Shown: positions 33,519 through 42,898, counted from the first letter of the stretch. The stretch: 64,000 nt of DNA from Ligilactobacillus saerimneri DSM 16049 (GCF_000423265.1 NZ_KE383994.1:2663-66662); one strand, 5' to 3'. The notes: a model not told the origin generated them from the letters alone. A program made the numbers and translations.

Positions 33519-33743
33519 ATGGAAACAATTAAAATTACAGCTCATCAAGAAGAGCAATTGAAGTACGAGCTGGGAGATTTGCTGTACAACAACAGCAAAG
33601 ATGGATCAACACCAGAAGAGATCGATTTGATGATGTGTAATTTCGAGAACACAGTCAATGTATGTGAAATCTTGTTTGGTGGCGGATTAGATATCAAAGA
33701 ATTACTTAAGGAGTATGACCCAAACTATGAAAAAGAATGGTAG
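33519..33743 (+). CDS. Hypothetical phage protein, 74 aa
   Basis: Acidic and soluble, with a helical N-terminus (AHQEEQLKYELGDLLYN). AAGGCGAGTGAAGG lies before the ATG. No family recognised. Confidence 0.5.
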   Translation: METIKITAHQEEQLKYELGDLLYNNSKDGSTPEEIDLMMCNFENTVNVCEILFGGGLDIKELLKEYDPNYEKEW

Positions 33744-33912
33744 ATACAGACGGCTACAAAACGCCTATGGGGTAGTTATAATTGCCCAATTCATAACAAT
33801 ACTGATTTTATCAACATGGTTTAGCAGAACGCTAGGCACCATTGCACTCATTCCTTTAGTAGTGACGGTGTTAGCAGGTATGTGGTCACTGGGACCTGAC
33901 TTATTTGATTAG
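33727..33912 (+). CDS. Small two-helix membrane protein
   Basis: 61 aa from ATG 33727 (an ATG at 33715 is in frame but only one base from AAGGAG). A basic start (MKKNGRYRRLQ) is followed by two hydrophobic helices with a short loop. It overlaps the preceding gene. Function unknown. Confidence 0.5.
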   Translation: MKKNGRYRRLQNAYGVVIIAQFITILILSTWFSRTLGTIALIPLVVTVLAGMWSLGPDLFD

Positions 33913-33922
33913 GAGGAAAAAG

Positions 33923-34351
33923 ATGGATTTAACGGGATTTGAATTTATAAAGCCTTTAGGCATAAACAATGTTACCACTAAAAAAATGGTGACAATCTCT
34001 TCTACAACTATATCTTTAAATGCCAAGCTTACTAGAGATTTATGGCTACCTAATAAAGGCCGAGCAAAGGTAGGGATAAACCCTATAACAAAGGTGTTAT
34101 GTATTTGCTTTGTTCCATACGATGAAAAAACTTGGACAAAGTATACATGGGTTAGTGAAATTGGTAACTCTGGCATCGTATTTAGGCCAACCGAAGCAAT
34201 CAAAAAAATAGATATTCTTACATCACTAACGCTTAAAGATATGACTTATCGATTTGAACCCATTGTCCATGACGGAATGATATTTGTCGACTTGCTCAAA
34301 CCAATTCAAATTAAACGAAGGGAAAAGTTCGGATGGCACAAAGTAGAGTAA
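33923..34351 (+). CDS. Hypothetical phage protein, 142 aa
   Basis: AGGAGG is ideally placed before ATG 33923. A soluble, beta-rich basic protein with no motif I recognise. Overlaps the next gene by 19 bp. Confidence 0.6.
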   Translation: MDLTGFEFIKPLGINNVTTKKMVTISSTTISLNAKLTRDLWLPNKGRAKVGINPITKVLCICFVPYDEKTWTKYTWVSEIGNSGIVFRPTEAIKKIDILTSLTLKDMTYRFEPIVHDGMIFVDLLKPIQIKRREKFGWHKVE

Positions 34352-35076
34352 ACAAGAGCGTAAAAAAAGATCCCGTTGCAAACAACGAGATCAAAATCAT
34401 AAACCAATTAAAGTATAACACAGAACTTAAATCGATAAACACCGAGGCGGAGAGATATGCCAAAAAGTACAAGGGCTTGCTTGTCACGAATGGTGTTGAT
34501 GGTAGAAAGACTGCTAACGATGCCAAAAAAGAAGTTAATGATTTTATCAAGGAAAAGGAAGCCGACTTCAAACAGAAAAAGAAGCAAGTCACAGACGTTC
34601 TAAAAGCAATGAAAAAGCAGTTAGATGAAGCCTTGGCACCAGCCGTTGAAGTTCATGCCGAGTTGAAAGAGCTTATTGAAGAATCACAAGAAGCACAACA
34701 CGAAGAACAGGACGCCGAAAACAGGCAGATTGCTCACGAGATGGCAAAGAACTTGGGGGTTGCCCCTGGGTTAGTCGATAAGATCATCGACTATAAAAAT
34801 AAAGCTTTGTATCCATTAGGCACAGGCAAGCTAAAGCGTGAGCGGTATATCAATGGCAAGCTACGGTATGCCTTAGAACACGGCTTTATCCTAGAAAGCG
34901 ATGATCATACGGAAATCACCACAAAGGATGCCCAAACAGGCGAAACAATCAGCAAGATTAAGACAGCCGTCCTTGAATTGACTGGCCCCCCGTTCGTTGT
35001 TGATTTGGCAGTAGACTCCTTGAAAGAAAAATGGCCGAAACTGGAGGTAAAACATGTCAGAAAAGAAAATCACTAA
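34333..35076 (+). CDS. DUF1351-like recombination-associated protein
   Basis: 247 aa, with a long charged coiled-coil (about residues 45-135, KTANDAKKEVNDFIKEKEAD) and a C-terminal region unlike it. Position directly before a single-strand annealing protein and the coiled-coil layout match DUF1351 proteins of Siphoviridae. I cannot confirm homology by eye. Confidence 0.6.
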   Translation: MAQSRVNKSVKKDPVANNEIKIINQLKYNTELKSINTEAERYAKKYKGLLVTNGVDGRKTANDAKKEVNDFIKEKEADFKQKKKQVTDVLKAMKKQLDEALAPAVEVHAELKELIEESQEAQHEEQDAENRQIAHEMAKNLGVAPGLVDKIIDYKNKALYPLGTGKLKRERYINGKLRYALEHGFILESDDHTEITTKDAQTGETISKIKTAVLELTGPPFVVDLAVDSLKEKWPKLEVKHVRKENH

Positions 35077-35863
35077 AAAAGAGATCTTTGATACGTTGTC
35101 CAAGATTGATGTATCGGGGTTTGTTAGAGAGATACGGAGTAAGAACCCTAACAAGCGACCACTTAAATATTTAAGTTGGCCTCACGCAGTCGGATTGCTT
35201 GCAAAGCATTATTCAAACATTGAGGGGCCTGTTTGGGAAGAATATCCAGAAATGATCCTGCTACAAGGGCAGTATCAACTCACCGGCCGGAATGTTCCTT
35301 ATCTGACCACTCCAAAAGGAACGATGGTTACTTGTACCATGACCGTTGAAGGCAATGAGTACAGTGAATCCTTGTATGTAATGGACTATAGAAACAACGC
35401 AATAATCAATCCTGATATGGGTGAGATCAACAAGGCACAAAAACGGTGCTTAGCAAAGTGCATTGCTGAAATGGGGTTGGGTTTAAATATCTATGCCAAC
35501 GAAGACTTACCTGTTGGCGACTTGTATGAAGAAAAAGAAACCAAACAGGAGCCGTCCAAGGTCAACAAAGGGAAATATACCAAGGAACGGGCTAACGGCT
35601 CTCAAAACGGCTCTAATGGTGCTATAAATCAAAACCTACGTAATGAGTTAAATGGAATGTTTCATAGTTTGCAAAGCGCTTTTCCCGAAGCAGGGAATGA
35701 GGCAATCATCAAGAACATTATGAAACGGGCATTTAACAACGAAGGTTACAAGATGCAGAACGATAACGACTATAAAAAAGCGATTGCGACAGCCAATGAA
35801 ATGCTAGGGGAAGTAGGATACGTTGAAGAAGTCAGCCTTGATGGGCAAGGTCAACCAGCTTAA
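35054..35863 (+). CDS. Sak-type (DUF1071) single-strand annealing protein
   Basis: 269 aa, a Rad52-like recombinase for annealing phage DNA ends. The core runs from FVREIRSKNPNKRPLKYLSW through VTCTMTVEG and AIINPDMGEINKAQKRCLAKC, characteristic of the Sak/DUF1071 family. A low-complexity linker and a helical tail follow. It pairs with the adjacent SSB and HNH nuclease. Confidence 0.82.
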   Translation: MSEKKITKKEIFDTLSKIDVSGFVREIRSKNPNKRPLKYLSWPHAVGLLAKHYSNIEGPVWEEYPEMILLQGQYQLTGRNVPYLTTPKGTMVTCTMTVEGNEYSESLYVMDYRNNAIINPDMGEINKAQKRCLAKCIAEMGLGLNIYANEDLPVGDLYEEKETKQEPSKVNKGKYTKERANGSQNGSNGAINQNLRNELNGMFHSLQSAFPEAGNEAIIKNIMKRAFNNEGYKMQNDNDYKKAIATANEMLGEVGYVEEVSLDGQGQPA

Positions 35864-36524
35864 GCCCAACCAGATTGTAATAACTCCTAATGAGGATATT
35901 GATTTGGCCAGGATCAGCAAGCTAGCCAACGGCAGTGTTCCACAGGTCAGACTTGAGTTTGTGGATAACCGCAAGATTAGCCCTGACCAGAGAGGAAAAA
36001 TATTTGCCCTGATAAATGACCTTTGCAATTTTACAGGTGACTTACCAGACGAATGGGAGAAACGGTTCAAATGGATGACGGCACGGACATTCAACTTACC
36101 TGACTACTCATTGAGTGATTGCTCAGTGACGGTTGGTAGCTACACGATCCTGACGATCCTAAACTTCATGTTTGAAGAGGGGATCCCGTTTAAAACACGG
36201 ACGTGGGATAGCATACCTGACGACTATCCTAAGCAGCGAATGGCGATCATGCGGCGGTTATGCGTAATTTGCGGTAAACCAGGCGCTGATCTTGCTCACT
36301 ATCAGGCGATAGGACGGCGAAGCAGAAGCAAAGTAGATCATCGCAAGTTTTGGTTTATGTCCCTATGCCGTAAGCACCATACCGAACAGCACACCATAGG
36401 GATTAGAGAGTTTATAGCAAAGTATCATATCAAACCAGTGAGGCTAGAGGGCGCTGATCTGATTAAGTTAGGCGTTATGACAGCAAGCAGGATTAAAGAA
36501 TTAGACGAGGAGGAAAAATCATGA
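35823..36524 (+). CDS. Putative HNHc nuclease (YqaS/HNHc_6-like)
   Basis: 233 aa. The N-terminal domain resembles the NinB-like fold ([21 protein letters not shown]). The C-terminal HNH-type site has [18 protein letters not shown] and [13 protein letters not shown] with paired Cys and His. A recombination nuclease of the annealing module. TTG start, overlapping the annealing gene by 41 bp; an ATG six codons later is an alternative. Confidence 0.8.
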   Translation: MKKSALMGKVNQLKPNQIVITPNEDIDLARISKLANGSVPQVRLEFVDNRKISPDQRGKIFALINDLCNFTGDLPDEWEKRFKWMTARTFNLPDYSLSDCSVTVGSYTILTILNFMFEEGIPFKTRTWDSIPDDYPKQRMAIMRRLCVICGKPGADLAHYQAIGRRSRSKVDHRKFWFMSLCRKHHTEQHTIGIREFIAKYHIKPVRLEGADLIKLGVMTASRIKELDEEEKS

Positions 36525-37081
36525 TTAATCGAGTAGTACTGACAGGGCGTTTGACTAGAGACCCTGAACTAAAATTCACAAATAGTGGGGTAGCAGTAGC
36601 GACCTTTACCGTGGCGGTTGACCGGCAGTATCGAAACCAAGCCGGAGAACGGGAAGCAGATTTCATTAACTGCGTGATTTGGCGGAAGTCAGCAGAGAAC
36701 CTTGTTAACTACACCCACAAGGGAAGATTGGTAGGGGTTGATGGGCGACTGCAAACCAGAAACTACGAGAATCAGCAGGGGCAACGGGTTTACGTGACTG
36801 AAGTAGTGGTTGATTCGTTCTCATTATTGGATTCCAGAAATGACAATCAAGGCAATGGTCAGCAGAACTACGGCAATCAAGGTTATCAAAAACAGGGTGG
36901 CCAACAGGGTGGTTACCAGAACCAGGGCAACCAGCAGTATAACAACGGTTATCAAGGTAATAATCAAGGTCAGTATCAGGGCAACCAGCAAGGTTACCAA
37001 GGTGGTCAACAGAACACTGGCTACATGGAACCTGATCCGCAACAAGGAAGACCAATCAATGAAGATGACCTACCGTTCTAG
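36521..37081 (+). CDS. ssb: Single-stranded DNA-binding protein
   Basis: 186 aa. It has an OB-fold N-terminus ([34 protein letters not shown], residues 1-105), a long Gln/Asn/Gly-rich linker (about residues 110-165) and the acidic tip EDDLPF that recruits partner proteins. Its start overlaps the nuclease stop (ATGA). Confidence 0.94.
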   Translation: MINRVVLTGRLTRDPELKFTNSGVAVATFTVAVDRQYRNQAGEREADFINCVIWRKSAENLVNYTHKGRLVGVDGRLQTRNYENQQGQRVYVTEVVVDSFSLLDSRNDNQGNGQQNYGNQGYQKQGGQQGGYQNQGNQQYNNGYQGNNQGQYQGNQQGYQGGQQNTGYMEPDPQQGRPINEDDLPF

Positions 37082-37092
37082 GAGGTTTAAGA

Positions 37093-37857
37093 ATGGTAAA
37101 AATCGCTAAGAAGTATACCCGCAATTACACAGTTATTGACAACACTATTTGGAACGATAAAAAGATTTCTTGGAAAGCAAAAGGAATATTTGGCTTTTTA
37201 TGGTCCCGACCTGATGACTGGAATTTCTATCAAAAAGAGATTGTGACACACGCAACCGATGGGGAAGCGAGTTTTAGAGAGGGAAAGAAGGAACTGATAA
37301 AACGTGGGTACTTGAGGATAGAAAGAGTAAGAGTTAATGGGCAATTTAAAGAAAGTAAGTGGACACTGATTGAACGACCTCAAGATATGAAGAATGGCGA
37401 TAAATCAACAATTCCACCTAGATGCGATTTTCCAACGTGGGAAAATCCTACGCAGGAAAATCGAAGCCTACTAAGTACTGATGTACAAAATACTAACTTA
37501 ACTAATACTACTACTGGCGCAGCAGCTTACACAGAAGATGATGCTATTGATGAGCTGGAAGGACTAGGGATCAAGAATAAAAGAAGGGGATTAGTGGTAG
37601 CGGAATACTATGCCAAACTTGGACCTGACGTACTGAAGTATGTAATTCAAAAAGTTAAGTATGCTAATAAACCTGATTTGAAGTATATGATCCCGATCCT
37701 GGAAGATTATGAGAAAAAAGGCATTAATACGTTGGAGAAAGCTAAGCAGGATGATGAAAGACACAGGCAGAGAAGCAGAAAGCAGTATAGCGGATATAGG
37801 CGAAATCCTAAACCACGGATTGATCTTACTGATCCGCACCGCTTTGATGATATGTGA
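37093..37857 (+). CDS. Phage replication initiator (winged-helix, DnaD-like)
   Basis: 254 aa. N-terminal winged helix (TVIDNTIWNDKKISWKAKGIFGFLWSRPD and SFREGKKELIKRGYL) followed by a linker and a C-terminal helical segment ending in a basic tail. It precedes a DnaC-like loader, the standard pair that opens the phage origin and loads DnaB. GGAGG precedes the ATG. Confidence 0.8.
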   Translation: MVKIAKKYTRNYTVIDNTIWNDKKISWKAKGIFGFLWSRPDDWNFYQKEIVTHATDGEASFREGKKELIKRGYLRIERVRVNGQFKESKWTLIERPQDMKNGDKSTIPPRCDFPTWENPTQENRSLLSTDVQNTNLTNTTTGAAAYTEDDAIDELEGLGIKNKRRGLVVAEYYAKLGPDVLKYVIQKVKYANKPDLKYMIPILEDYEKKGINTLEKAKQDDERHRQRSRKQYSGYRRNPKPRIDLTDPHRFDDM

Positions 37858-37874
37858 CGAGAGGAGGGTAAAGC

Positions 37875-38642
37875 ATGGAATTAGCACTATCACCGGTTAT
37901 TTTAAAGTTAATTGCTGAAGCGAAGCGCAGGGGGATTAGTGTAGATAACATGAAAGAAACCCCTGAGCAACGGGCGCGGAGAGAAAAGGAATTCGAGGAC
38001 AAGCAGCGAAAGGCTTGGCGTAAGGGCATGAAGAAAAAATTCTGGGAAGAATTTAGTGTGTGGCCTGATGGCAATCCTGAGGAATTTACCTTTCGCGATT
38101 GGCGCCCCAATATCCAAGAAAATGTTGAAGCGACTAAGTATGTTGCACGGCAAACATTGAATATCACTAAGGAACTGGTAGAGCAAGGAAAGAGTTACAA
38201 CGTGGTATTCCTGGGCACGCCTGGGGTTGGTAAAACCTCGCTAGCACTGGCGATGGCTAACGAGTTTCGCAAAGTCGGCAAGTTCGTGATGTTTGTTTCG
38301 ACTACTGAGCTAAAACGGATGTATGACAACATGTACGACAAAGAGGACCTCATACCTAAGGTAGATAACATTGTTAACTGGATGAAGAAAACGGAAGTGC
38401 TGATCCTGGATGACTTTGGTACTGAGGGCATGGGTCGGGATAAAGGAGTCCGAGTAGACATGCAGAACGGCATGTATGAGGTGGTCAATGCTAGAAAAGG
38501 CAAGACGACGCTGATTACTACTAACAACCGAATCGAGGAGTTACAAGCGATGTATGATCCTAAGATCATTAGTCGCCTGATCCCAAAGAACAAAGATCAT
38601 CAAGTTGTATTTAAGGGAATGGAGGATGTGAGAGAAGTATGA
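37875..38642 (+). CDS. DnaC/DnaI-like helicase loader ATPase
   Basis: 255 aa AAA+ ATPase. Walker A is LGTPGVGKTSLAL (near residue 117), Walker B VLILDDFG, sensor I TTNN, and the arginine-finger region ISRLIPK. It loads the host replicative helicase at the origin. GAGGAGGG precedes the ATG. Confidence 0.87.
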   Translation: MELALSPVILKLIAEAKRRGISVDNMKETPEQRARREKEFEDKQRKAWRKGMKKKFWEEFSVWPDGNPEEFTFRDWRPNIQENVEATKYVARQTLNITKELVEQGKSYNVVFLGTPGVGKTSLALAMANEFRKVGKFVMFVSTTELKRMYDNMYDKEDLIPKVDNIVNWMKKTEVLILDDFGTEGMGRDKGVRVDMQNGMYEVVNARKGKTTLITTNNRIEELQAMYDPKIISRLIPKNKDHQVVFKGMEDVREV

Positions 38643-38863
38643 CATGTAAAGAGATAGCTACTGAAGTGGAGTATATGGAAAATCCGGGCACACCATCTCG
38701 TCGTGAATTATTTATCCAGCGCTATATCAGCGAAGGAATGACTGAGGAAGAAGCTGAAGGCTGGGCTGAAAAAGCCTTAACCATGTCGTACAACGGTTGT
38801 ACTGACGACCAAATTTTTGAAGGACTGGCATTCAAGGAGCGAGTAAGAGAAGTTGCAATTTAA
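38639..38863 (+). CDS. Hypothetical phage protein, 74 aa
   Basis: An acidic helical protein (GMTEEEAEGWAEKALTMSY), overlapping the loader by 4 bp (ATGA) and the resolvase by 11 bp, so translationally coupled. Unknown function. Confidence 0.55.
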   Translation: MTCKEIATEVEYMENPGTPSRRELFIQRYISEGMTEEEAEGWAEKALTMSYNGCTDDQIFEGLAFKERVREVAI

Positions 38864-39266
38864 GTTGGTGTTCGATATAGAGCCTGTTGAGCAAGCACGA
38901 CCAAGGGCACGAAAGCTTAGGCAGGGCATTATGATGTATGATCCGGCAAAAGTGAAGAGCTTCAAGCGAAGGCTACATAACATGGCCAAGTATCAGTACC
39001 ATGGCGAACCATTGACGGGGGAACTGGGCGTGAAGATTTGTTTTTATCGGGCAGTGCAGAACTCTATCAGCAAGATAGAACGGCACAGAAGGCTTACAGG
39101 CGTTCATGGACCAACGGTAAAGCCTGACCTGGACAATTACATTAAAAGTTGCCTAGACGCTCTCAATGGCGTTCTATGGAAGGATGACAACTTAATCACA
39201 ACGATTACGGCACATAAGAAGTATGCAGAACAGCCGAGGATAGAAATTGAGGTAGAGGAAAAATGA
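38853..39266 (+). CDS. rusA: RusA-family Holliday junction resolvase
   Basis: 137 aa. Metal-binding signature KPDLDNYIKSCLDALNG with the conserved aspartates, followed by LWKDDNLI, typical of RusA. It resolves branched DNA before packaging. TTG start; overlaps neighbours on both sides. Confidence 0.88.
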   Translation: MQFKLVFDIEPVEQARPRARKLRQGIMMYDPAKVKSFKRRLHNMAKYQYHGEPLTGELGVKICFYRAVQNSISKIERHRRLTGVHGPTVKPDLDNYIKSCLDALNGVLWKDDNLITTITAHKKYAEQPRIEIEVEEK

Positions 39267-39682
39267 CAGAAAAAATTACCCTAGTGGACGACTTTTTTGA
39301 AGTAGGTGGTAGAAAGTGCGGTCTATATAAGCATTCTATGATCGATTATAAAAATGAAAAAGTTATTACCTGGCATACGCTCCTAATCGAAATTAAATCA
39401 CGGGAGAGCTACTGGACACTATATAACATGAAAAAAGAAGTATTAGACCCGTTTTTTGTATTTGGGTGGTGGATAGGATCAGACGATAAAGATGGATTGC
39501 TAAACGAATATCCAGGTGCAGTAGAAGTTTTTAATCACAAAAAAATTGTAAGACTACCAAGTGCTTTCTATGCTAGACACGACTATTTAAGCGACACAGA
39601 GGCGCAAGGCTTAGCATTACGAGTTGCATATTTAGCAGGCAAAACTTTAGCAGACGACTTGGAGCGGAGATTAGCAGAATGA
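39263..39682 (+). CDS. Hypothetical phage protein, 139 aa
   Basis: Soluble, aromatic-rich protein (YWTLYNMKKEVLDPFFVFGW). Start overlaps the rusA stop (ATGA). I recognise no family. Confidence 0.55.
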   Translation: MTEKITLVDDFFEVGGRKCGLYKHSMIDYKNEKVITWHTLLIEIKSRESYWTLYNMKKEVLDPFFVFGWWIGSDDKDGLLNEYPGAVEVFNHKKIVRLPSAFYARHDYLSDTEAQGLALRVAYLAGKTLADDLERRLAE

Positions 39683-39704
39683 GAAAAGAGGTGGAAAATG
39701 AAAG

Positions 39705-40469
39705 ATGAGAGAGATTAGGACAAAAGTTGAACTATACAACGATAACTTTGAAAACTTCAAACGGTATGACATTCCCAAGGCACAGCTAATTATTGCGGAC
39801 ATTCCCTACAATATCGGCAATAACTTTTATGCAAGCCGTGTTGATTGGTACGTAGGGGGAAATAACAAGAACGGCGAAAGTGAGAATGCAAACAGCCTAG
39901 CGTTTAACCGTGACGAGAACTTCAATGTGATTAATTTCATGAAGTTTGCGAGAAAGTTATTGCGCAAAGAGCCAAAGGAAAAGGGCAAAGCACCAGCGAT
40001 GATTGTCTTTTGCGCCTGGCAACAGATTAATATGCTGGCAGAGCAAGCCAAAAAAGAGGGTTTTAAAAATGCTTATCCATTGGTATTTACCAAGAAAACA
40101 AGTTCACAGGTATTGAAAGCAAACATGAAAATTGTTGGAGCTACTGAGTACGCCCTGGTTCTATACCGTGACAAGTTGCCGAAGTTCAATAATGATGGGC
40201 GAATGATTGTTGACCACTTCCCATGGGTTGTGGATAACTCATATCCAAAAATTCATAAGACGCAAAAGCCAATTCCAGTATTAAAGCGCCTGATTGAAAT
40301 TTTCACTGATCCAGGGGACGTAGTAATTGACCCATGCGCAGGTAGTGGGAGCACGTTAAGAGCGGCAGCCGAATTGAACCGCAGTGCTTATGGATTTGAA
40401 GTTGAACGTAAAATGTGTGAAACAGCCTGTAAAGAAATGTTAGGACATGCGGACGTACTACTGATTTAA
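39705..40469 (+). CDS. Phage DNA methyltransferase (beta-class, N4/N6)
   Basis: 254 aa. Catalytic motif IV is DIPY (in IIADIPYNIGNNF), a variant of DPPY. The SAM-binding motif I is DPCAGSGST near the C-terminus, followed by GFEVER. The IV-before-I order marks the beta class. Probably an orphan enzyme protecting phage DNA from host restriction; no endonuclease is adjacent. GAGGTGG lies before the start. Confidence 0.87.
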   Translation: MREIRTKVELYNDNFENFKRYDIPKAQLIIADIPYNIGNNFYASRVDWYVGGNNKNGESENANSLAFNRDENFNVINFMKFARKLLRKEPKEKGKAPAMIVFCAWQQINMLAEQAKKEGFKNAYPLVFTKKTSSQVLKANMKIVGATEYALVLYRDKLPKFNNDGRMIVDHFPWVVDNSYPKIHKTQKPIPVLKRLIEIFTDPGDVVIDPCAGSGSTLRAAAELNRSAYGFEVERKMCETACKEMLGHADVLLI

Positions 40470-40481
40470 CGGAGGTTGAAC

Positions 40482-40676
40482 ATGGATATTGAACAAGCAA
40501 AGAAAGTAATGCAAGAAGTATCGGCAAAAGTTTTTGAATATGATGTCAAGATTAGCAACATGCGAACGCCCGAGGGCAAGGCATACTATGAAGCCTGGGT
40601 GTTTGCTTTAGAAGCAGGTAACAAGGCGCTAGCAAAAGAGATTGAGACGCTAAACAAAGGTGAGTATGGATTTTAG
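40482..40676 (+). CDS. Hypothetical phage protein, 64 aa
   Basis: GGAGG precedes ATG 40482. A small, mostly helical acidic protein; no family recognised. Confidence 0.5.
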   Translation: MDIEQAKKVMQEVSAKVFEYDVKISNMRTPEGKAYYEAWVFALEAGNKALAKEIETLNKGEYGF

Positions 40677-40706
40677 GAAGATGAAACAATAAAAAGAGGA
40701 ATAATT

Positions 40707-40919
40707 ATGAACGAACAATATTACGTAGTAACCACAGCAAATAATGATTTCTTCGTCAACAGTGCAGTCGATGATAGGCTCATTCTGGTTGAAGGGTTTC
40801 CACAAGCACACTTATATAACGACTTTGAAGACGCAAAGATTTTAGCAGATCTATACGGCTTGAATGTACATGATGTTAATTTATCACAGAGATTCGATTG
40901 TGGGGTGTGGAAGAAGTGA
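40707..40919 (+). CDS. Hypothetical phage protein, 70 aa
   Basis: AAGAGGA precedes the ATG. An acidic alpha/beta mini-protein (YYVVTTANNDFFVNS, DDRLILVEGFPQAHLYNDFEDAK). Unknown function. Confidence 0.5.
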   Translation: MNEQYYVVTTANNDFFVNSAVDDRLILVEGFPQAHLYNDFEDAKILADLYGLNVHDVNLSQRFDCGVWKK

Positions 40920-41158
40920 AAGGAATTAGACCAGATTATTATCACAGGAACGGATTGGACTTATTCGACTTTTTCGAGTTGATGATGCCGAAACCTTGGG
41001 TGATCGGATTTTACGTACTTAATATCATCAAATACGTGGTGCGGTTTCCTAAAAAGAATGGAAAAGAAGACTTGATAAAGGCACGGACATACTTGGATAG
41101 GCTGATTGAATTCATCAGCAAGAAAGGAAATGGGAAAGATGAGCTACACACTGATTGA
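40916..41158 (+). CDS. DUF3310 phage protein
   Basis: 80 aa with the DUF3310 pattern YYHRNGLDLFDFFELM, GFYVLNIIKYVVRF, KEDLIKARTYLDRLI, possibly a nucleotide kinase-related fragment family. GTG start overlaps the previous stop (GTGA). Confidence 0.75.
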   Translation: MKGIRPDYYHRNGLDLFDFFELMMPKPWVIGFYVLNIIKYVVRFPKKNGKEDLIKARTYLDRLIEFISKKGNGKDELHTD

Positions 41159-41510
41159 GATAGTACGGAACTTGGAAGCCAGTTACGGAAGACGATGGTG
41201 GGAGAATCCTAATCATAATAAAGGCTTATGGAACAAACGGCGACTTAAATGGCTAGAAGAACATAAAGACGACAACAGGAAATATTGGGTGGGAAGACTG
41301 CCAGGATCTTGTTATGAGGTTACCAACAAGAGAAGTGGTGAGAAAGCACAATTTAACACATTCAGGGAACTAAAAAAACATTACTTAGGGAAAGACGGGG
41401 AATTGCATGGTGTTATCTCGGGAGCGGAAAGTGCAGGGTTGACAATAGATCAAGCGAAGCCATTTTTTAGTAAATATGGTTATGACCTAGAAACAATAAT
41501 TCCAAAATAA
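41139..41510 (+). CDS. Hypothetical phage protein, 123 aa
   Basis: A basic N-terminal half with many Trp/Arg (YGRRWWENPNHNKGLW) followed by a beta segment (GSCYEVTNKRSGEKAQFN), perhaps nucleic-acid binding. ATG 41139 overlaps the DUF3310 end. No family recognised. Confidence 0.5.
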   Translation: MSYTLIEIVRNLEASYGRRWWENPNHNKGLWNKRRLKWLEEHKDDNRKYWVGRLPGSCYEVTNKRSGEKAQFNTFRELKKHYLGKDGELHGVISGAESAGLTIDQAKPFFSKYGYDLETIIPK

Positions 41511-41588
41511 AAAAAGACATTGCTAAGGAGCAACGCCTCTCAATGTAATCAATCAAAATTAATTTTATCATACGTGAGGGGCGTTATA

Positions 41589-42017
41589 GTGGGAATTTTA
41601 GGATTTAGGCAGGTAGACCAGAAAGCGACTGCCAAGAAGGTAAGAAAATTCTTTGATGATGATTTTATGCTTTGCGTGCGTAAGATGAATCGGCGCCCGC
41701 AAGATTTAAAGTCACCACAGTATGATCCGCAGCCGAAAGGAAGTACAATCGGCAACAGTAGCGAAGAAGCAATCATTGAGCATATCGACATAGAGGAAGT
41801 ATATCGAGCGGTTGCGGTAGCCATCAGAAATTGCAGTCGCAGGTCCAACCTGATTCTGGTCGGAAGGTACTTGGATGGGATACCAGATAGCATTATGCAA
41901 GAGCGGTTAGGGCTGGAGCATACTCACTATGGCGAATCTAAGAATTGGGCGTTGAATGAGTTTGCCGACAGAGTACAAGCACAACTACCAAGCCTTGACT
42001 TACATGTATATAAATGA
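41589..42017 (+). CDS. ArpU-family late transcription regulator
   Basis: 142 aa of the ArpU/RinA-like family that activates the packaging and structural operon. N-terminal KATAKKVRKFFDDDF and a C-terminal sigma-like region (ILVGRYLDGIPDSIMQERLGLEHTHYGESKNWALNEFA). GTG start after GAGGGGCG. Its place before terminase fits. Confidence 0.85.
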   Translation: MGILGFRQVDQKATAKKVRKFFDDDFMLCVRKMNRRPQDLKSPQYDPQPKGSTIGNSSEEAIIEHIDIEEVYRAVAVAIRNCSRRSNLILVGRYLDGIPDSIMQERLGLEHTHYGESKNWALNEFADRVQAQLPSLDLHVYK

Positions 42018-42020
42018 CAA

Positions 42021-42044
42021 GGAAGCCTGATTTATCGGGCTTTT
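42021..42044 (+). terminator. Terminator after the ArpU gene
   Basis: AAGCCTGA / TCGGGCTT stem with one G-U pair, then further T. Ends the early operon. Confidence 0.8.
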
Positions 42045-42065
42045 TTGTTACTTCTGTTTTAAGTG

Positions 42066-42100
42066 TATACAAGTATATACAATAGTGTTATAATTATGTT
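42066..42100 (+). promoter_or_regulatory. mazEF promoter with TATAC repeats
   Basis: A consensus -10 (TATAAT near 42089-42094) has two overlapping GTATAC / TATATAC repeats upstream, a likely operator for autorepression by the MazE-MazF complex. Confidence 0.45.
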
Positions 42101-42136
42101 GTTGATATAAGTATCAACTAAAGGAGGTTGTTTGCC

Positions 42137-42397
42137 ATGTTTAAGGAAGTAGGAACTCTTTCACTAGCTAAGTGGGGAAATAGTTTATCTGTTAGATTTC
42201 CTAAAAAGTTACTGAGCGAGTTAGATTTAAAGGACAAAGATGAATTGGTGTATAAGATTCAAGATGGTAAAATAATTTTAGAGCCAAAACGAGAAAAAAA
42301 GTTAATAGAACAACTTTTTGAAGATTATGACTTAAGTAAAGAATATCCATTTGAAATTGTTGATAAGGGTGGAGCAATCGGCGAAGAATTATATTAA
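42137..42397 (+). CDS. mazE: MazE-like antitoxin (AbrB/SpoVT fold)
   Basis: 86 aa. N-terminal swapped-hairpin DNA-binding domain (SLAKWGNSLSVRFPKKLLSEL) and an acidic C-terminal toxin-binding tail. AAGGAGG lies nine bases before ATG 42137. The toxin gene follows after 66 bp containing a TTCGTG / CACGAA hairpin. Confidence 0.87.
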   Translation: MFKEVGTLSLAKWGNSLSVRFPKKLLSELDLKDKDELVYKIQDGKIILEPKREKKLIEQLFEDYDLSKEYPFEIVDKGGAIGEELY

Positions 42398-42463
42398 AAA
42401 TATTCGTGCGAGCGAATTAAGTAGCGTTTTAACACGAAAATTTTTAATATAGGAGGTCATTAT

Positions 42464-42814
42464 ATGACCAATAAAATTTTGGGAAAGGGAGATATTATTC
42501 TTGTATCAAACGATCCTAAGCCAAGTGATAATCGGGAGCAGAAAGGCAAGCGACCATGGTTAGTTATTAGCGAGCCACTGGTTAATGCCACAAGCCCGTT
42601 TGTGATTGCAATTCCATTTACTACCTCAAACAGGACTTATCCACTTGTCTATAATTGGAGCAAGAACAATCCTACTTCAAAAACTGAAGGCGTGTTGTTA
42701 TGTAATCAATTAACTACTTTGGATGTTAAACATAGAGAGTGGAAGTTCCTGGAACATGTTGAAGTACCAATAGAGGTAGATGACATTATCCAAGCAATTC
42801 TTGGATATAAATAA
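42464..42814 (+). CDS. mazF: MazF/PemK-type endoribonuclease toxin
   Basis: 116 aa mRNA interferase. It has the N-terminal KGDIILVSNDP, the active-site region QKGKRPWLVIS, IAIPFTTSNR and LCNQLTTLDVK. AGGAGG precedes the ATG. The pair lies between the early and late operons of the prophage with its own promoter and terminator, so it is a moron-type addiction or defence module. Confidence 0.9.
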   Translation: MTNKILGKGDIILVSNDPKPSDNREQKGKRPWLVISEPLVNATSPFVIAIPFTTSNRTYPLVYNWSKNNPTSKTEGVLLCNQLTTLDVKHREWKFLEHVEVPIEVDDIIQAILGYK

Positions 42815-42818
42815 AAAA

Positions 42819-42898
42819 CTCCTGATAGGATAGATCAGGAGCAGGCATTATACTGGAAAAACTGTCAGTTTCAGTATAATGTCTTTTTTATTTTTTGT
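42819..42898 (+). terminator. Double-hairpin terminator after mazF
   Basis: First hairpin CTCCTGAT / ATCAGGAG. Second hairpin GCATTATACTG / CAGTATAATGTC, followed by TTTTTTATTTTTT. Confidence 0.85.
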
